From Nothopassalora personata (taxonomy: Eukaryota; Ascomycota; Dothideomycetes; Mycosphaerellales; Mycosphaerellaceae), in the NCBI GenBank assembly GCA_033816765.1, contig CM066287.1:2418001-2482000 (forward strand): 64,000 nucleotides of DNA, read 5' to 3'. The notes under the pieces were generated by a model, which was not told the origin of the DNA, did not search any database, and saw only the letters and a program-made list of their open reading frames with translations. Within the stretch, counting starts at the first letter, position 1. Every line of letters begins with the position of its first letter. Positions 1-10,338 of this stretch are shown piece after piece. The translations under genes were made by a program, and so were the position numbers.

Positions 1-680
1 CCTTTGCATTGGCGCTCTCCTAGTGGCGGCCGTTCCTGCTCTCAAAGTCGACGGAGAATGCTCCTGCTGATGGCGGAGATGTTCAATTCTACAGTATTGC
101 GGGTCCGGAGTGAGCGCCGGGAGAGCTGCACTATCATGTGCTTGACGGCTCATGTACTCAATGTAGAAGAAGAATCCTGGGGCCGACATCCATGAATGGA
201 GTGACTCTAGCAGCGACATGCGTAAGATGTCATGGTGAACAATGCATGCGGGGCTATGCTTCTTTCTCTTTTGATCACGAGGTATTGGGTGAATGTACTT
301 GGTCCTATGAAATGCAAATCGTGTTTTCATCATCATCATCATCATCATCAATTTCAGTTCGTGCCTCGAGACGCGCAGGGTCGGGCTGAGCCCGGGAGGA
401 TAGTATGTGATGAATGACTAGAGTTCCGCATAGAGATTCAGCTCAAAGCACTGGTGGCACATGTCAAAGTGCAAAGCTGAGGGTTCGGGTCATGTCTCCC
501 TTATACTTCATGCTCCGGTATAAGAAGCTAATAGGGGGTTGCAAGGGCCGCGGGTTCTAGCCGCTCTCTAAGCGAACTGCTAAACTGTGTCACTGACCAA
601 CTTCATGCAAGGCGATAGCCATCAATAACAGTTTTTCCGCCGATTGCCAACGAGCATCAAGCATCATCATCATCATCATC
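1..680. other. Intergenic, CAT microsatellites
   Basis: I see no supported gene here. A short (CAT)n run lies at 328-350, and a second, (CAT)7, at 662-682 runs directly into the start codon of the TBC gene that follows. The short reading frames in the region resemble nothing and include a poly-histidine artefact made by the first repeat. Confidence 0.6.
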
Positions 681-3042
681 ATGCGTAGTCTCGAGGAGGC
701 CAGAGCATGCTGGCCGGAGCTACAGCGCCAAGCTACCCTGCGTGATCTCAAAGATGCCGTTCGTCTAGATGCGAGCTCCTCACTCGCGACCAGCGGACTA
801 CGCTCCGCCTGTTGGAAGGCTTTTCTGCTTTTCGACAGCGTTGATGTGGCGGAATGGCAGAAGACTCTTGCAGCCTCCCGCTCAGCGTACAACTCGCTCA
901 AATCGCACTTCTTTCGATACATCGATAACCCAGATGATGTCGGCACGGGCGATCCCCTGAATCAGGAGACAGAGGTAAGGTCAAGATCGCACTCGTATCG
1001 CGTGTAGCGTCTGTCTGACGATAGCTAAGGTGTGAAAGACTTCCCCATGGTCCCGTGTCCACAAGGATGAAGAACTTCGAGCTGAGATTCTACAAGACGT
1101 TGAGCGTTGCATGCCCGAATCAGCCTATTTCCGTCAACCCGAAACGCAAAGAACGCTTACAGACACACTTTTCGTGTTTTGTAAGCTCAATCCAGATGTC
1201 AGCTACCGGCAAGGCATGCATGAAATCGCCGCGCCTATACTCTGGGTGGTCGAAAATGACGCGGTCGATATTGGAGAAAGCAGCAAGACCCTTGGCGAAG
1301 ACAGTACTATCAAAGCTCTCTTCGATGCTGACCACATAGAACAGTAAGTAAAGAGAAGGATGCTAGGTATTTTAACATGTCTAAGACATCTGCTGACATT
1401 GTGTCCTTCGCTTCTAGTGACACATTCGCACTGTTTGGTCAAGTCATGCAAAGTGCAAAGACGTTCGTGAGTCCCTGTCCATGCCGACCACTTCGAAGCC
1501 AAGCTGATAGTTTAGTATCTGTCTGAAGGCCCGACCTCGATAGCCTCCAGAAGTCGCCATATCTTCAATGACCTTCTACCGCAGGTTGATCCTGATCTGG
1601 TTAAGCATCTGGAGGGTCTTGACATTGTTCCTCAGGTGTTCCTCATCCGTTGGATTCGCCTTCTGTTCGGCCGAGAATTTGAATTCGAGGATGTGCTTGC
1701 CCTGTGGGACTTGATCTTTGCAGAAGACAACACTCTGGAGATCGTCGACTATGTTTGCCTGGCCATGCTTCTACGTATACGTTGGCACTTGCTGGATGCC
1801 GACTACAATAACGCCTTAGGGCTTCTGCTCAAGTATCCAGTGCAGGATAAAGAGTTTCCAGCGCAAACTCTGGGACTCGATGCTCTGTACCTGAAGTCTC
1901 ATCTGACAAAGGATGGAGGCAGCTACCTGGTATTGAAGTACACAGGCCGTCCTTTGGTCTCTGGAAGACCAAGCACGCCGCCCGCTCTTCAGAGAAATAT
2001 CACTGCATTCAGTGGAGTCAACGCCATTAGAAATTCAGGTCATCGTCCCGCAATGTCTCCGTCTCGGGCTGCTGGACAGTCGCGGAACATTGAGGCGATC
2101 CTGCAATCAACAGCTAAGAACATCTACGCTCGTGGTGAGAAGCTTGGCATCGGGAAAGCCGTTCGCAGTGCCGTGGACGAAGTGCATAAGAAAGCCTTGG
2201 AAATACGGGAAGCACAAACTCCGCCACCTCCTCCATGGCGTCGACCTGAGAGCAGAGGCATGTCCACAGGTCGAGTGCGTGATATTGAACTTCGCAACCA
2301 GAAGCTTTCGGTGCTACTCTCGGGGGCTGTCGGTGAGCTTTGGGAGTATCACAGGCTAGTGACCGAGGACGGGAAGGGCAGCGAAAAGGCGCTTCGAGAA
2401 GAAACAATCGAGAAGCTCAGCGCAGCCATTGCCAAAGTCCAATTCGTGCAAGTGTACCTGGACCAACCGTCTTTGGCACTGCCTGAGGATGATGTTCCGA
2501 AGCCCAGCACAATCCGCCAACAAGATCATGGTGTGGAGATCAATATGACTCAGGTGGACAACGAATCCAGTGCGATCATATCTCCTGCTCCGACTTTCAG
2601 TAACAATCCAGCTACCGTCATTGATGATATAAGGGCCTCTGACCTTGCGCACCCTTCTACTTTCGAAGATTTCTCCGAGGTCAGAGACAAGCCCGAAGTC
2701 TCGATACCTGTTGATCAACACGGCAAAAACCAAGCACCAGGCTCCGAGGAGGGGATCTTGCGTGACGAAGACAGTAAAGTGGGCAAACCGACGCAGCTCA
2801 AGTCTCGACCGCGACTGGATCAGAGCTGTTTCTCGTTTATGCTCGGGCAAGAGAATGACTCTGAAGCACCTGCGAAGGGTGCGCACAATCATAACGTATC
2901 TGGTGGCTCGCTTTTCGGCGAGACTGAACGTACGCCCAAGACACAGGTCAAGACTCCGCAGGATGACGGTGCCAAATCTGCCCGTGAGGACGACGACTTC
3001 GACCTAGGAAGCCTCAGGAGGGCGAGAGGAGGAAAGAAATAA
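681..3042 (+). CDS. TBC-domain Rab GTPase-activating protein (TBC1D5-like)
   Basis: The product is a Rab GTPase-activating protein, expected to switch off a Rab GTPase in endosomal or autophagic traffic. Exons are 681-974, 1039-1343, 1418-1466 and 1516-3042 (724 aa); the three introns are 50-74 bp with canonical ends and joining them preserves frame. The TBC domain covers roughly residues 30-330. Both catalytic fingers are visible: an IxxDxxR motif (ILQDVER, about 115-121) and the YxQ motif in YRQGMHE (about 154-160). LRSACWKAFLLF near residue 37 is typical of the TBC1D5-like fungal group. The second half is Pro/Ser/Glu-rich, probably disordered, and ends in an acidic patch followed by RRARGGKK. 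The start is the first ATG, immediately after a (CAT)7 run. The Rab target cannot be read from sequence; assignment to TBC1D5 rather than another TBC family is by inference. Confidence 0.88.
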
Positions 3043-3204
3043 TGAGTATGCATAGCGTTGAGTTTGATACATCTGACCACGACAGGATACCTGATGTAGT
3101 ATTCGCGAGCCGAAATGATCTCGAACTGCTTATTCCAATGACTACTTTGCGAACCACCACTTTCCATCACACCGACCTCGGGTGGCCCTGCTCCAAGAGT
3201 AAGC

Positions 3205-3477
3205 TTCATCTCTAGGTCACCTTTCTCCATCGCTTTCTGATACGCAGGCCTCTCTGAGCAGCCCTTAAGGCATCTGTGGAGGTCGTCGTAACCGGCAAGA
3301 CTGACCAGAGGTCCGAGATAACGCTGTGTGGTTTTCCGGGACCCTCTTCAACAATTCAGCAGCCATGACTGGATCTCGAACATGCTTGACGAGCTTGTAC
3401 TCGAGGACGAGCTCTTCGACAAGCCATAGTATCCTCTCGGGTTGAGAAATATGTAAATGGAGGACAATGATAGTCAT
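3205..3477 (-). pseudogene. Decayed glutathione S-transferase
   Basis: On the minus strand an ATG at 3477 opens a segment resembling the N-terminal thioredoxin fold of fungal GSTs (MTIIVLHLHISQPERILWL, then an EELVLEYKL stretch). After about 45 codons the similarity stops. In another frame the sequence resumes with a GST C-terminal helix pattern (YLGPLVSLAGYDDLH, then CSERPAYQKAMEKGD). About 130 residues expected between the two parts are missing, and the frame is shifted. I read this as a gene relic with an internal deletion, lying tail to tail with the TBC gene. The right end of the homology near 3205 is approximate. Family membership rests on recognisable motifs only. Confidence 0.6.
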
Positions 3478-3813
3478 TATGCTGGGAATCAATCTTTGGA
3501 CGATGGCAAGCTTGTAGGACACAGGATGTTGAAAGACAAGAAACATCGACACAGTGCTGCTTCCTTCATTAATGCGACCCTTTTACTACATGTACATGTA
3601 TCTTTAGACGCTACGTCAAGCAGTGGAGCTCAGAATCCAGATAGGCGGAAGAGCAAGAATTGCGCAAAATCTCGCGACCTTGATATGCGTCAGTAACAGA
3701 TGATCTGCATTTTTCGTAGCGTGTAGATGCCATGATAGACTGCACTTTGCAAAGGATGAAGAGTTCATTTTGTGCCACAACCACCCTGGACCTCGGCATT
3801 TCGAAGTGCAGGG
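3478..3813. other. Intergenic, 5' side of thioesterase gene
   Basis: This stretch separates the GST relic (minus strand) from the thioesterase gene (plus strand), so it would have been a shared divergent promoter. I see no other gene or clear element in it. Confidence 0.4.
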
Positions 3814-4484
3814 ATGATGACAACACCAGCCATTGAGTACAGTACAGTACCTTCACCAGCAACATCTTCTTCCCAATACAACGCAATGAGTGGACCCCTC
3901 GGCCTTGATCTCGCATCCAAACGTAAGCGGAAGCGTAGCGACTATATCTACCTCGAAGACTATAGATCAAGATGGTGAGAAACGACATTCACGATCAAGG
4001 ACTTCGATTGATGGAAAGGCAGGAGCGACAACGATATGTTCCATCACCTGAACAATCCCGTATACGGCGTACTGATCGATTCCGTCATCAACTCGTACTT
4101 GATACAAAAAGCTGGCTATAGTACTTCTGGGTCGGAGTTCATTGGTCTGGTCGGGTCCAGCTATTGCGACTACTTCGGCTCTGCACATTACCCCGGTATG
4201 CTCAATGTTGGCTTGCGCGTAGTCAAGATGGGTAAGAGTAGTGTCATGTAAGTAAGTGCTGTTGCGTTTTGGCCACGGTAATGTTAACACCTAGTAGGTA
4301 TGAAGTCGGCATATTCCAGGAAGGTGAAGATCAAGTCAAGGCAGTCGGCGGCTTCGTGCAGATCTGGGTCCTGCGCAAGACAAACAAGCCTACCGCTGAA
4401 GGCATTCCTCGGCATGTACGGCATGAGCTTTCGGAACTACTACGAGGTAGCGAGCAGGACCCATCTACGAAATCGAAACTATGA
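3814..4484 (+). CDS. Hotdog-fold acyl-CoA thioesterase (4HBT/YbgC-like)
   Basis: The protein is a probable thioester hydrolase of the 4-hydroxybenzoyl-CoA thioesterase family; the acyl substrate is unknown. Exons are 3814-3974, 4023-4247 and 4298-4484 (190 aa), with introns of 48 and 50 bp. The first splice rebuilds tryptophan in the active-site block (SRW, then SDNDMFHHLNNPVYG), which is the D-x-x-x-H-x-x-N-x-x-Y signature of these enzymes. The second splice rebuilds GKSSVMYEVG, the usual hotdog strand. The N-terminal 50 residues are Ser/Thr-rich with a basic KRKRKR patch, so a short targeting or linker segment is possible. The two adjacent ATGs (3814, 3817) are the first in frame; an upstream stop excludes a longer start. 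It sits between two decayed genes but itself looks intact. Confidence 0.82.
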
Positions 4485-4792
4485 TTGGTTTCGAGATTAC
4501 AGGCTCTAGATCGCACTCGAGGCTCCACGATTCGCATGCGACAGCTTGAACCCGCCTCCTGCACGCCTTACGAGGCTTTATGGCATAGGAACTAAACCAC
4601 CTGAATGTACCACGCCACGAAGCCAAGTGTAGAGTCCACCAAGCTGCCTCTACTTCTCCCCTTGGTCGTACGAGGCAGGTCTGCCACTCAATAGCCGGAT
4701 CCCAGCATGTCGAAAATCGCTGCTGCGCTTTTAGAGTCTCACGACGTCGACCCACCAGATCACAAGTCGCCCCAGGTTCTTGAGCACATCAC
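4485..4792. other. Intergenic
   Basis: Between the thioesterase and the SnoaL-like relic. I see no gene; short open frames on both strands look random. Confidence 0.4.
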
Positions 4793-5207
4793 TCAAAACC
4801 CCTGTTCAAGTACAGCTCCTGTCATACTCCTCATCCCAACACCATCCACCTCCCCTCCAGGAACGTCCACTTTGAATACCGATAACGATTTCTTCACCAC
4901 CCCCGGCGGACAATTAACCTGCTGATAATTGACATAAGTCATCACATCATTCCAACTTCTTCTTAACCTCGGTCTCAGTATGCGAAATCCTGACCTCGAA
5001 CGCTGGATTTACTTTTGCCTGTTGCCTCCAATCGTCAACTTGACCCTCGAGAGCGATGGTGCCCCGCTATTATTTGCAGCCGATGGGTCCAGTGAACACG
5101 TATCCTGGTGCGAAGTGGTCTTTGTAGAACGTGGATGCTGCATCGAAGTCCGGGTCGTTGATTGATCTGAAGAAGTCTTTTCCGATCGAGGCAAGCATCC
5201 CTGCCAT
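4793..5207 (-). pseudogene. Decayed SnoaL/NTF2-like protein
   Basis: Reading the minus strand from an ATG at 5207 gives a SnoaL/NTF2-like fold pattern: MLASIGKDFFRSINDPDFD, then FYKDHFAPGYVFTGPIGCK. Two adjacent stop codons (TAA TAG) follow at about 5066-5071. The same frame then continues with RGTIALEGQVDDWRQQAKV and reaches KKKLE, where a further stop is met. The pattern carries on in a different frame (NDVMTYVNYQQVN, then VVKKSLSVFKVDVPGGE) to a stop at 4793. No GT...AG intron can remove the double stop, so the gene is broken by two nonsense codons and one frameshift. TAA TAG is what C-to-T change of CAA CAG would give, which is compatible with but does not prove repeat-induced point mutation. 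Confidence 0.62.
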
Positions 5208-5578
5208 GTTTGATGCGGACCGAGAAGGGTTGGCATGTGCAATCTAGAGCATCTGGACAACCTATATATGCCGCATCGGCAGGTCGAGGGCTTGCGACGC
5301 ACGCCCTACCTTCCTATCAGGCACCGAGTGTGAGAGGTGATGTTCAGCTCCATCGCTGACCAAGCTCAAGCGAAACCTCCCCTTGCGCTCAGCCGAAAGT
5401 CGAATGTCCAGAGGACCTGAGTATAAACATCATCAACATTCTCAATCGTTTCTTTTATGGGGTATAGACTATGCACAATCAAAGCAAAATCTCATCGTCC
5501 ATGCAGCACCCACGTGAGTTCGATCATCATTGGATCAGTCCCGCATTCCACATTCCACACTCACGCCATAACACTCAT
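5208..5578. other. Intergenic
   Basis: This would be the 5' flank of the SnoaL-like relic and the 3' flank of the coiled-coil membrane protein. I see no gene. A TATATAT run lies near 5262. Confidence 0.4.
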
Positions 5579-7171
5579 TCACATCCAGCCAAGTTCCATC
5601 AGTAAACTCTTGACTTCAGCATCCTTCATACCATTCATGTTCAGAGACCTCACTTGACTGCCCTTCTTAAGGCGTGAAAGTCCCAGCGCCACCTTCCAAG
5701 CTTCCGACTCATCGAGGATGAATGTATACTTTTTGTTCTCGGTATCTCTCGTCTGGGCTCGGAAGACATGAGTAGCGGCTCCGGCAGAGGTCTTCGTTGC
5801 GCCCTCCTCGACCAGTTTCAGTGTCCAAGCTTTGACATCCCACTCGCGCTGAGGCACGCCCCGGACGTCATCGTCAATAAACAGGCCTTCCGTCTTGATG
5901 CGGAGGATGAGTCCATCTGTCACGTTCGCCTGGCTGGCGACGAGTTGCGAGATTGGCTTGTTAGGAAAGCTGTCGCTGAAGAGATAGACGGCCTTGAGCT
6001 GGATCTTGTCTGGGTCTTTGGTGTAATAGGGACCGCGCATTGAAGGAGGTGGCGTCGTTCGAGCAGTGCTCTGGCTAGGTGCGTAGCTGCTTTCACTGAG
6101 ACCAGAGATCGAAGAGGCTGATGACTTGTACGTGGCCGCCTTCCTAGGTGAGGTGTCCTCGTAGGGTCGGTATGAGTACGCCGTATCGCCGTCTGCCGAC
6201 TTCGCTGACGGTTGTTCGTAGTTCGACTTGGTCGGACTCGATCGTGCACTGGCGGTGGCAGCCACCCTCGCTCGAGCCTCTGCCAATCGGTCTGCACGCT
6301 CCTTCTCTGCCCTGTCCTTTTCCGCCTTCTCCTTGGCTTCACGTTCCATCTTTTCTGCCTTCTCCCTTGCCTCACGCTCTCGAGCATCCTTCTCGCGTGC
6401 CTCTTTCTCGCGTGCGAGTCTTTCCCGAGCGATTCGCTCTCGTGCCTCTCGTTCGCGCGCCTCCTTTTCTCGTGCGCGTGCTTGCTCCCATTTGAGTTTC
6501 TCGGCCTCGGCCTTTTCGGCCTTCTCTTTCTCTTCGCGCAGTCGTTGGGCTTCCTTGCGCTTCTTCTCGAGTTCTTCTGCTCGCTTACGCTCTTCCTCCC
6601 TCTTCCGGGTTTCCTCTCTAGCTTTCTCCCATGCTCCAGCACTTGGACTAGGTCGAGCTTTCGGTTGCGGTTCGGGTTGAGGTGGTGGAGGCGCTCGTGG
6701 CTCTGGTCCTGGTTGTGGAGGCGGAGGAGGTGCTTGGTAGTTGGGTGGAGGCCCGTTCGAGTACTGCTTCTGGTGATGCGAGCCACTTGCGCCAGACCCT
6801 CCTGCGCCTCCTGGAGGCCGCCCAGTATTGCTCTCCGCCTGCGTCTTGCCCCAGGCCCATGCGCCCACACCGACTGCAATCACCAGTACGACTACACCAA
6901 GTCCTCCGCCGCCTGCCATGACGGTCGAGCTCCACGCCCTGAGCACAGGTACTATCAGCGTCCATATGCTCACAGCCAGCAGCGTGCATGCTACGCCCGC
7001 GAGGAAGCTATTGCGCTGTGGTTGTAGCGACGGCAGATAAAGAAAGCCTCCGCCAGCTGAGTGCGGTGGGACGATGAAGATGTCGTAGTTGCCGTCGGGC
7101 AGTCCCCCTCCCGGCGGGCGCGGGTTCTGCCCGTGCGGAGGCGGCGGCGGTGGAGGTGGCTCCGAGTCCAT
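5579..7171 (-). CDS. Proline-rich membrane and coiled-coil protein of unknown function
   Basis: The 530-residue protein is intronless. I recognise the type but not a named gene. It opens with a poly-proline segment (MDSEPPPPPPPPHGQNPRPP). Two hydrophobic stretches follow at about residues 52-76 and 85-107, likely membrane spans or a hairpin. Then come a Pro/Gly-rich linker, a long K/E/R/A-rich coiled coil (roughly 180-320) with repeated REKEARE-type heptads, and a Ser-rich linker. The final 140 residues look folded, with a strand pattern (LKAVYLFSDSFPNKPISQLV ... WDVKAWTLKLVEEG ... YTFILDESEAWKVALGLSRL) suggestive of a PH-like module; that is a guess. The ATG at 7171 is the first in frame. 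The antisense strand of the coiled coil is open in several frames only because of its biased composition. Confidence 0.75.
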   Translation of the reverse strand: MDSEPPPPPPPPHGQNPRPPGGGLPDGNYDIFIVPPHSAGGGFLYLPSLQPQRNSFLAGVACTLLAVSIWTLIVPVLRAWSSTVMAGGGGLGVVVLVIAVGVGAWAWGKTQAESNTGRPPGGAGGSGASGSHHQKQYSNGPPPNYQAPPPPPQPGPEPRAPPPPQPEPQPKARPSPSAGAWEKAREETRKREEERKRAEELEKKRKEAQRLREEKEKAEKAEAEKLKWEQARAREKEAREREARERIARERLAREKEAREKDAREREAREKAEKMEREAKEKAEKDRAEKERADRLAEARARVAATASARSSPTKSNYEQPSAKSADGDTAYSYRPYEDTSPRKAATYKSSASSISGLSESSYAPSQSTARTTPPPSMRGPYYTKDPDKIQLKAVYLFSDSFPNKPISQLVASQANVTDGLILRIKTEGLFIDDDVRGVPQREWDVKAWTLKLVEEGATKTSAGAATHVFRAQTRDTENKKYTFILDESEAWKVALGLSRLKKGSQVRSLNMNGMKDAEVKSLLMELGWM

Positions 7172-8496
7172 CCTCCCTGCTCGCTATGCACGTCACGGGC
7201 GTGCTATGTGCTCGGTCGTCGTCTCTGCTACGACCGGTCGTGTGAGGTGTGTGTGTCGTTCGCTACTGGTCGCCGCCGTCGTAGGCGATGCATAGACGCT
7301 CGCCGCAGTTGTGGTGTCGCGTTGGACTCGTTTCCCCTAGCAGCGGTATAATTTGCGTTCGATCCTGGCTTCTGGTGTAAGACAAAGGCTCAGGGCTGGC
7401 GTTGTTAGGCTTTTGTTGATTAGTGCCCCTTCGCTCGCTGGACCGATAGACACCCGAAGCAGAAGAACGCCAAAACTCCGAACAATCACTCGCAAACAGC
7501 TCACAATGTCGGTCGAGGGGAGGTTGTGGGATCGTTCGGTATGAGTGTAGGTCGGGAGTCAAGAAAGATTGACGTCGGGGATGCCTTGTGTTGTTGGTAC
7601 GTAGCGGTCCGCAGCGTGTGTACCTTGAAGTTTAAAGGACCTGGCCACTCCATTTGCTCATTGGCTCATTGGCGCCGGAGCCTCACCAGCAGACAGGGAT
7701 TGGCCTCACGCTCTCGGCACGTTTTGGAGATGCATGTGGGTGCGGCAACTGGCTGACCACTCTTCAATGCCGTTGTCTGCGAAGGGCTGAGGGTCTCGAC
7801 TTATGAGGACAGTTCCGCCGCTGCATATCGCAAGCATTCATACACTTTGCTGGGAACGAACGGCTTTTCATTGCATGCTAATAGCATATACTGTACGCTC
7901 CTCAAGAGCTCCTCCCCTGGAGTAAACAGCAACGGCAGACAGGCTAGAACTGCAAGTCGGAGCGAATAGGAAGCGCTTCCTCCGAGATCGCGATTCCGAT
8001 TCGCGGGCATCGCTGTATGTCCGCAGGCGCCAGCACAGTCATCAGCGTCGACACAAACGTAGGTAGGTAGCTGTCAGGCAAAGACAGGCATATGACCAAT
8101 CGCTAGTCTTGTTCGAGTGGACTACTACTTTCTTTGTCGTCGGCGGACGTTCTCGAGAGGGTGGAACTCGTTCTATCGCCGAGTATATACAGTGAACACC
8201 CGGTAGAGCCACGTTTGCCTACCGGTGGTTTCTTTAAACGCTTCTTCGCGTGCTGCAAAAAGGCGGAGTGGTGTCAACATTCACCACCTTTTGGCGCGAA
8301 TTAGCCTTTTTTCTTTCGAGTGCCATAGCAACCGGGGCGTGACGCATTACTCAACAACGCTTGATGGGAGGGCCATCAAACAAGGCGTTCCAGCCGAGCA
8401 ACGACCTTGCAGCTCAAAACATTCAAGCATAAGCCTTTGGTTTGATATCAAGCCGAAGCGCACGAACTTGAGACTTGCTTCACCTTTTCATACATG
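7172..8496. other. Intergenic, 1.3 kb
   Basis: Upstream of the coiled-coil membrane protein and downstream of the MFS gene (both on the minus strand). No gene is supported. A GCGTTCGATCCTG string near 7352 resembles a tRNA B box but has no matching A box or fold. Confidence 0.45.
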
Positions 8497-10338
8497 CTAC
8501 GATCGTACTTGCGAGACATGTACCGTGTGCTTTCCCAACAACGCACCCCCTCCCCCAATGACCACAATAGCCATCAGCAGAAGCCCGTTGAAGATAGCCA
8601 TCAGGTAAAATGGAGCGCCCTCGCTCCAGGAGTCAAACAATGTCCCACCCAGCTTCGTCAATAGCAGAATGCCAGCACCGCCAGCTAACGAATACATCCC
8701 TGCAATGCTGCCCTTCAGTCTCGAGCGATCGATCTTCACATTGACACTTTCACGTCTCGTCCTTGTGCCCGTACTCGGAAGTAGCGCAGCAGTCTCCTCG
8801 TCTTCAACAGGCCCATCATCTGTATGTCGTAATGTGCTCGCTGTCCCAGGCCTGCTCTCGATAGCCTTCGAATTCGCGTTTACGGCGCGACCTAACAGGC
8901 CAAGGGAGCAGACAATCGCACCGATCTGACTGATGCCGATCAAGATGACGGATAAGAAAGCCCACTGACCACCACCGCCGTGGAATGCATCGGGGTTCTT
9001 CAGCAGACCAAATGAAACATAACCTGCTATTCCGACTCCGGAGGAGAGAAGTATTGGCCATTCCGAGTTGGCCCTCGCAGCACGACCTCCGAAGTACCCG
9101 AATAGTGGCGCGCAGATTAGTGCTGCAAGTTCTCCGATTCCGGTCAATGCTGCCGCGAGTTTGTACGCGCGCTCGCAGTTCTTCTTGATGTCGGTGAGGT
9201 TGTCTGGGTTCGATGTACAAAGACCATTACGGACGAAGTAGGCATTGACGAATAGAGGGATGAAGAGGCTTATCCCGACCGATGAAGCCCGCGCAACGAA
9301 ACCACCGAGATAGCCTAGTCCTATGGCCGAGTCTGTGAAGCCTAGCTTGATCGACTCTTTCGCCAGGATGAAGTAGGAAGGTGCGGGCGAGAGGGTGGTG
9401 TGGAGGTGGCCCTCGGGTCCGACCCTTGTCGTCTCGTCGTAGGGTGGTTTGAGGAGGGCTGAGAAGCTTTTGGATTCCTCGCCTGGAAGGTTACGGAGGC
9501 CGAAAAAGATGAAAATGCTGACTAGGAGCGCTATGGAGGCGACAATGTAGTAGCTGATCTGAACGCTTTTGGCTTGTCCGTAGTCTTGGAGATATGCGGG
9601 TAGAGGGAGGAAGAGTGCAAGTGCTACAAGGGCGCCTGCGCCGGTAAAGAAGCCTACTAGGCCAGCGAGCTGTGACGTTCCTGCTACAACATCGTGTTCC
9701 TGAGTCACAGTACTCTTCTGTCCTGTCTGGTCCTTGGTAGAAGCGCTAGTAGTAGGCCTCGATGCAGAAGCGTAGCTTGCGGGTGTGATCGTGAGCTCGC
9801 TGTTCACGCTGGGGCTCGTCGCATGACCGACCTTGCCGTTTGTCCCACCTGTCTCTTCCTCTCGTAGCCTTGCCGCATGTCCCTCAGGAGCAGCTGTCTC
9901 TTCGTCCTTGTCCTCCCCAGCTCTTTCAGCCACCATCGATGGCAACACAGCTGTGACCATGGTGGAGCATGCCGCACCTCCCAAACTGAACATCAATCGG
10001 CCCAACAGCAGATCGGGATATACATTCGCACTCTGTACCAGACAAACAAGACTGAAGGCAACAATACAGTAGCCGATCACAGCCACGGGTCTGACTCCAA
10101 TGCGATCGCTTAGCATACCCCAGAGAGGGCACGCGACCAATGCCAGCAACTCATCAGCGAACCCTAGTGTACCCACGGCATCTCCTACTGCTTTTTTCTG
10201 TCCGATGACCTCTGTAACCACGAAGGATATGCTACTGTTCAGGAATACCAAGAACGAAATGCTGAAGAGTGCAATGCCGCCGAGGTAAGCTGTTGCTTGC
10301 AAACTGGATGCGGTGAGCCGTGGAAAGAGTCGCGGCAT
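8497..10338 (-). CDS. Major facilitator superfamily transporter
   Basis: A 613-residue single-exon integral membrane transporter. The N-terminal half has about six hydrophobic segments, with an MFS loop 2-3 signature (GMLSDRIGVRPVAVIGYC, about residues 90-110) and GRLMFSLGGAACSTMVTAVL further on. A hydrophilic, Ser/Thr/Glu-rich loop of about 80 residues (roughly 150-235) separates the halves. The C-terminal half has further spans and a second charged loop before the last two helices. The order suggests a drug:H+ or amine-type exporter of the fungal vacuolar/plasma-membrane kind, but the substrate cannot be predicted. The ATG at 10338 is the first in frame and starts just before TM1 (MPRLFPRL, then a hydrophobic stretch). 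No biosynthetic neighbours hint at a cargo. Confidence 0.85.
   Translation of the reverse strand: MPRLFPRLTASSLQATAYLGGIALFSISFLVFLNSSISFVVTEVIGQKKAVGDAVGTLGFADELLALVACPLWGMLSDRIGVRPVAVIGYCIVAFSLVCLVQSANVYPDLLLGRLMFSLGGAACSTMVTAVLPSMVAERAGEDKDEETAAPEGHAARLREEETGGTNGKVGHATSPSVNSELTITPASYASASRPTTSASTKDQTGQKSTVTQEHDVVAGTSQLAGLVGFFTGAGALVALALFLPLPAYLQDYGQAKSVQISYYIVASIALLVSIFIFFGLRNLPGEESKSFSALLKPPYDETTRVGPEGHLHTTLSPAPSYFILAKESIKLGFTDSAIGLGYLGGFVARASSVGISLFIPLFVNAYFVRNGLCTSNPDNLTDIKKNCERAYKLAAALTGIGELAALICAPLFGYFGGRAARANSEWPILLSSGVGIAGYVSFGLLKNPDAFHGGGGQWAFLSVILIGISQIGAIVCSLGLLGRAVNANSKAIESRPGTASTLRHTDDGPVEDEETAALLPSTGTRTRRESVNVKIDRSRLKGSIAGMYSLAGGAGILLLTKLGGTLFDSWSEGAPFYLMAIFNGLLLMAIVVIGGGGALLGKHTVHVSQVRS

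Noticed and set aside
232..417. Small frame with seven consecutive histidines
   Set aside because: The histidines come from the (CAT)n microsatellite at 328-350; nothing else in it looks coding.
6212..7027. Long plus-strand open frame opposite the coiled-coil membrane protein
   Set aside because: It is Leu/Ser/Cys-rich and repetitive, as expected from the antisense of a biased K/E/R coiled coil. The minus-strand protein has ordered ends and a good start.
7348..7368. tRNA B-box-like string GCGTTCGATCCTG
   Set aside because: No A box at the right distance and no cloverleaf can be drawn.
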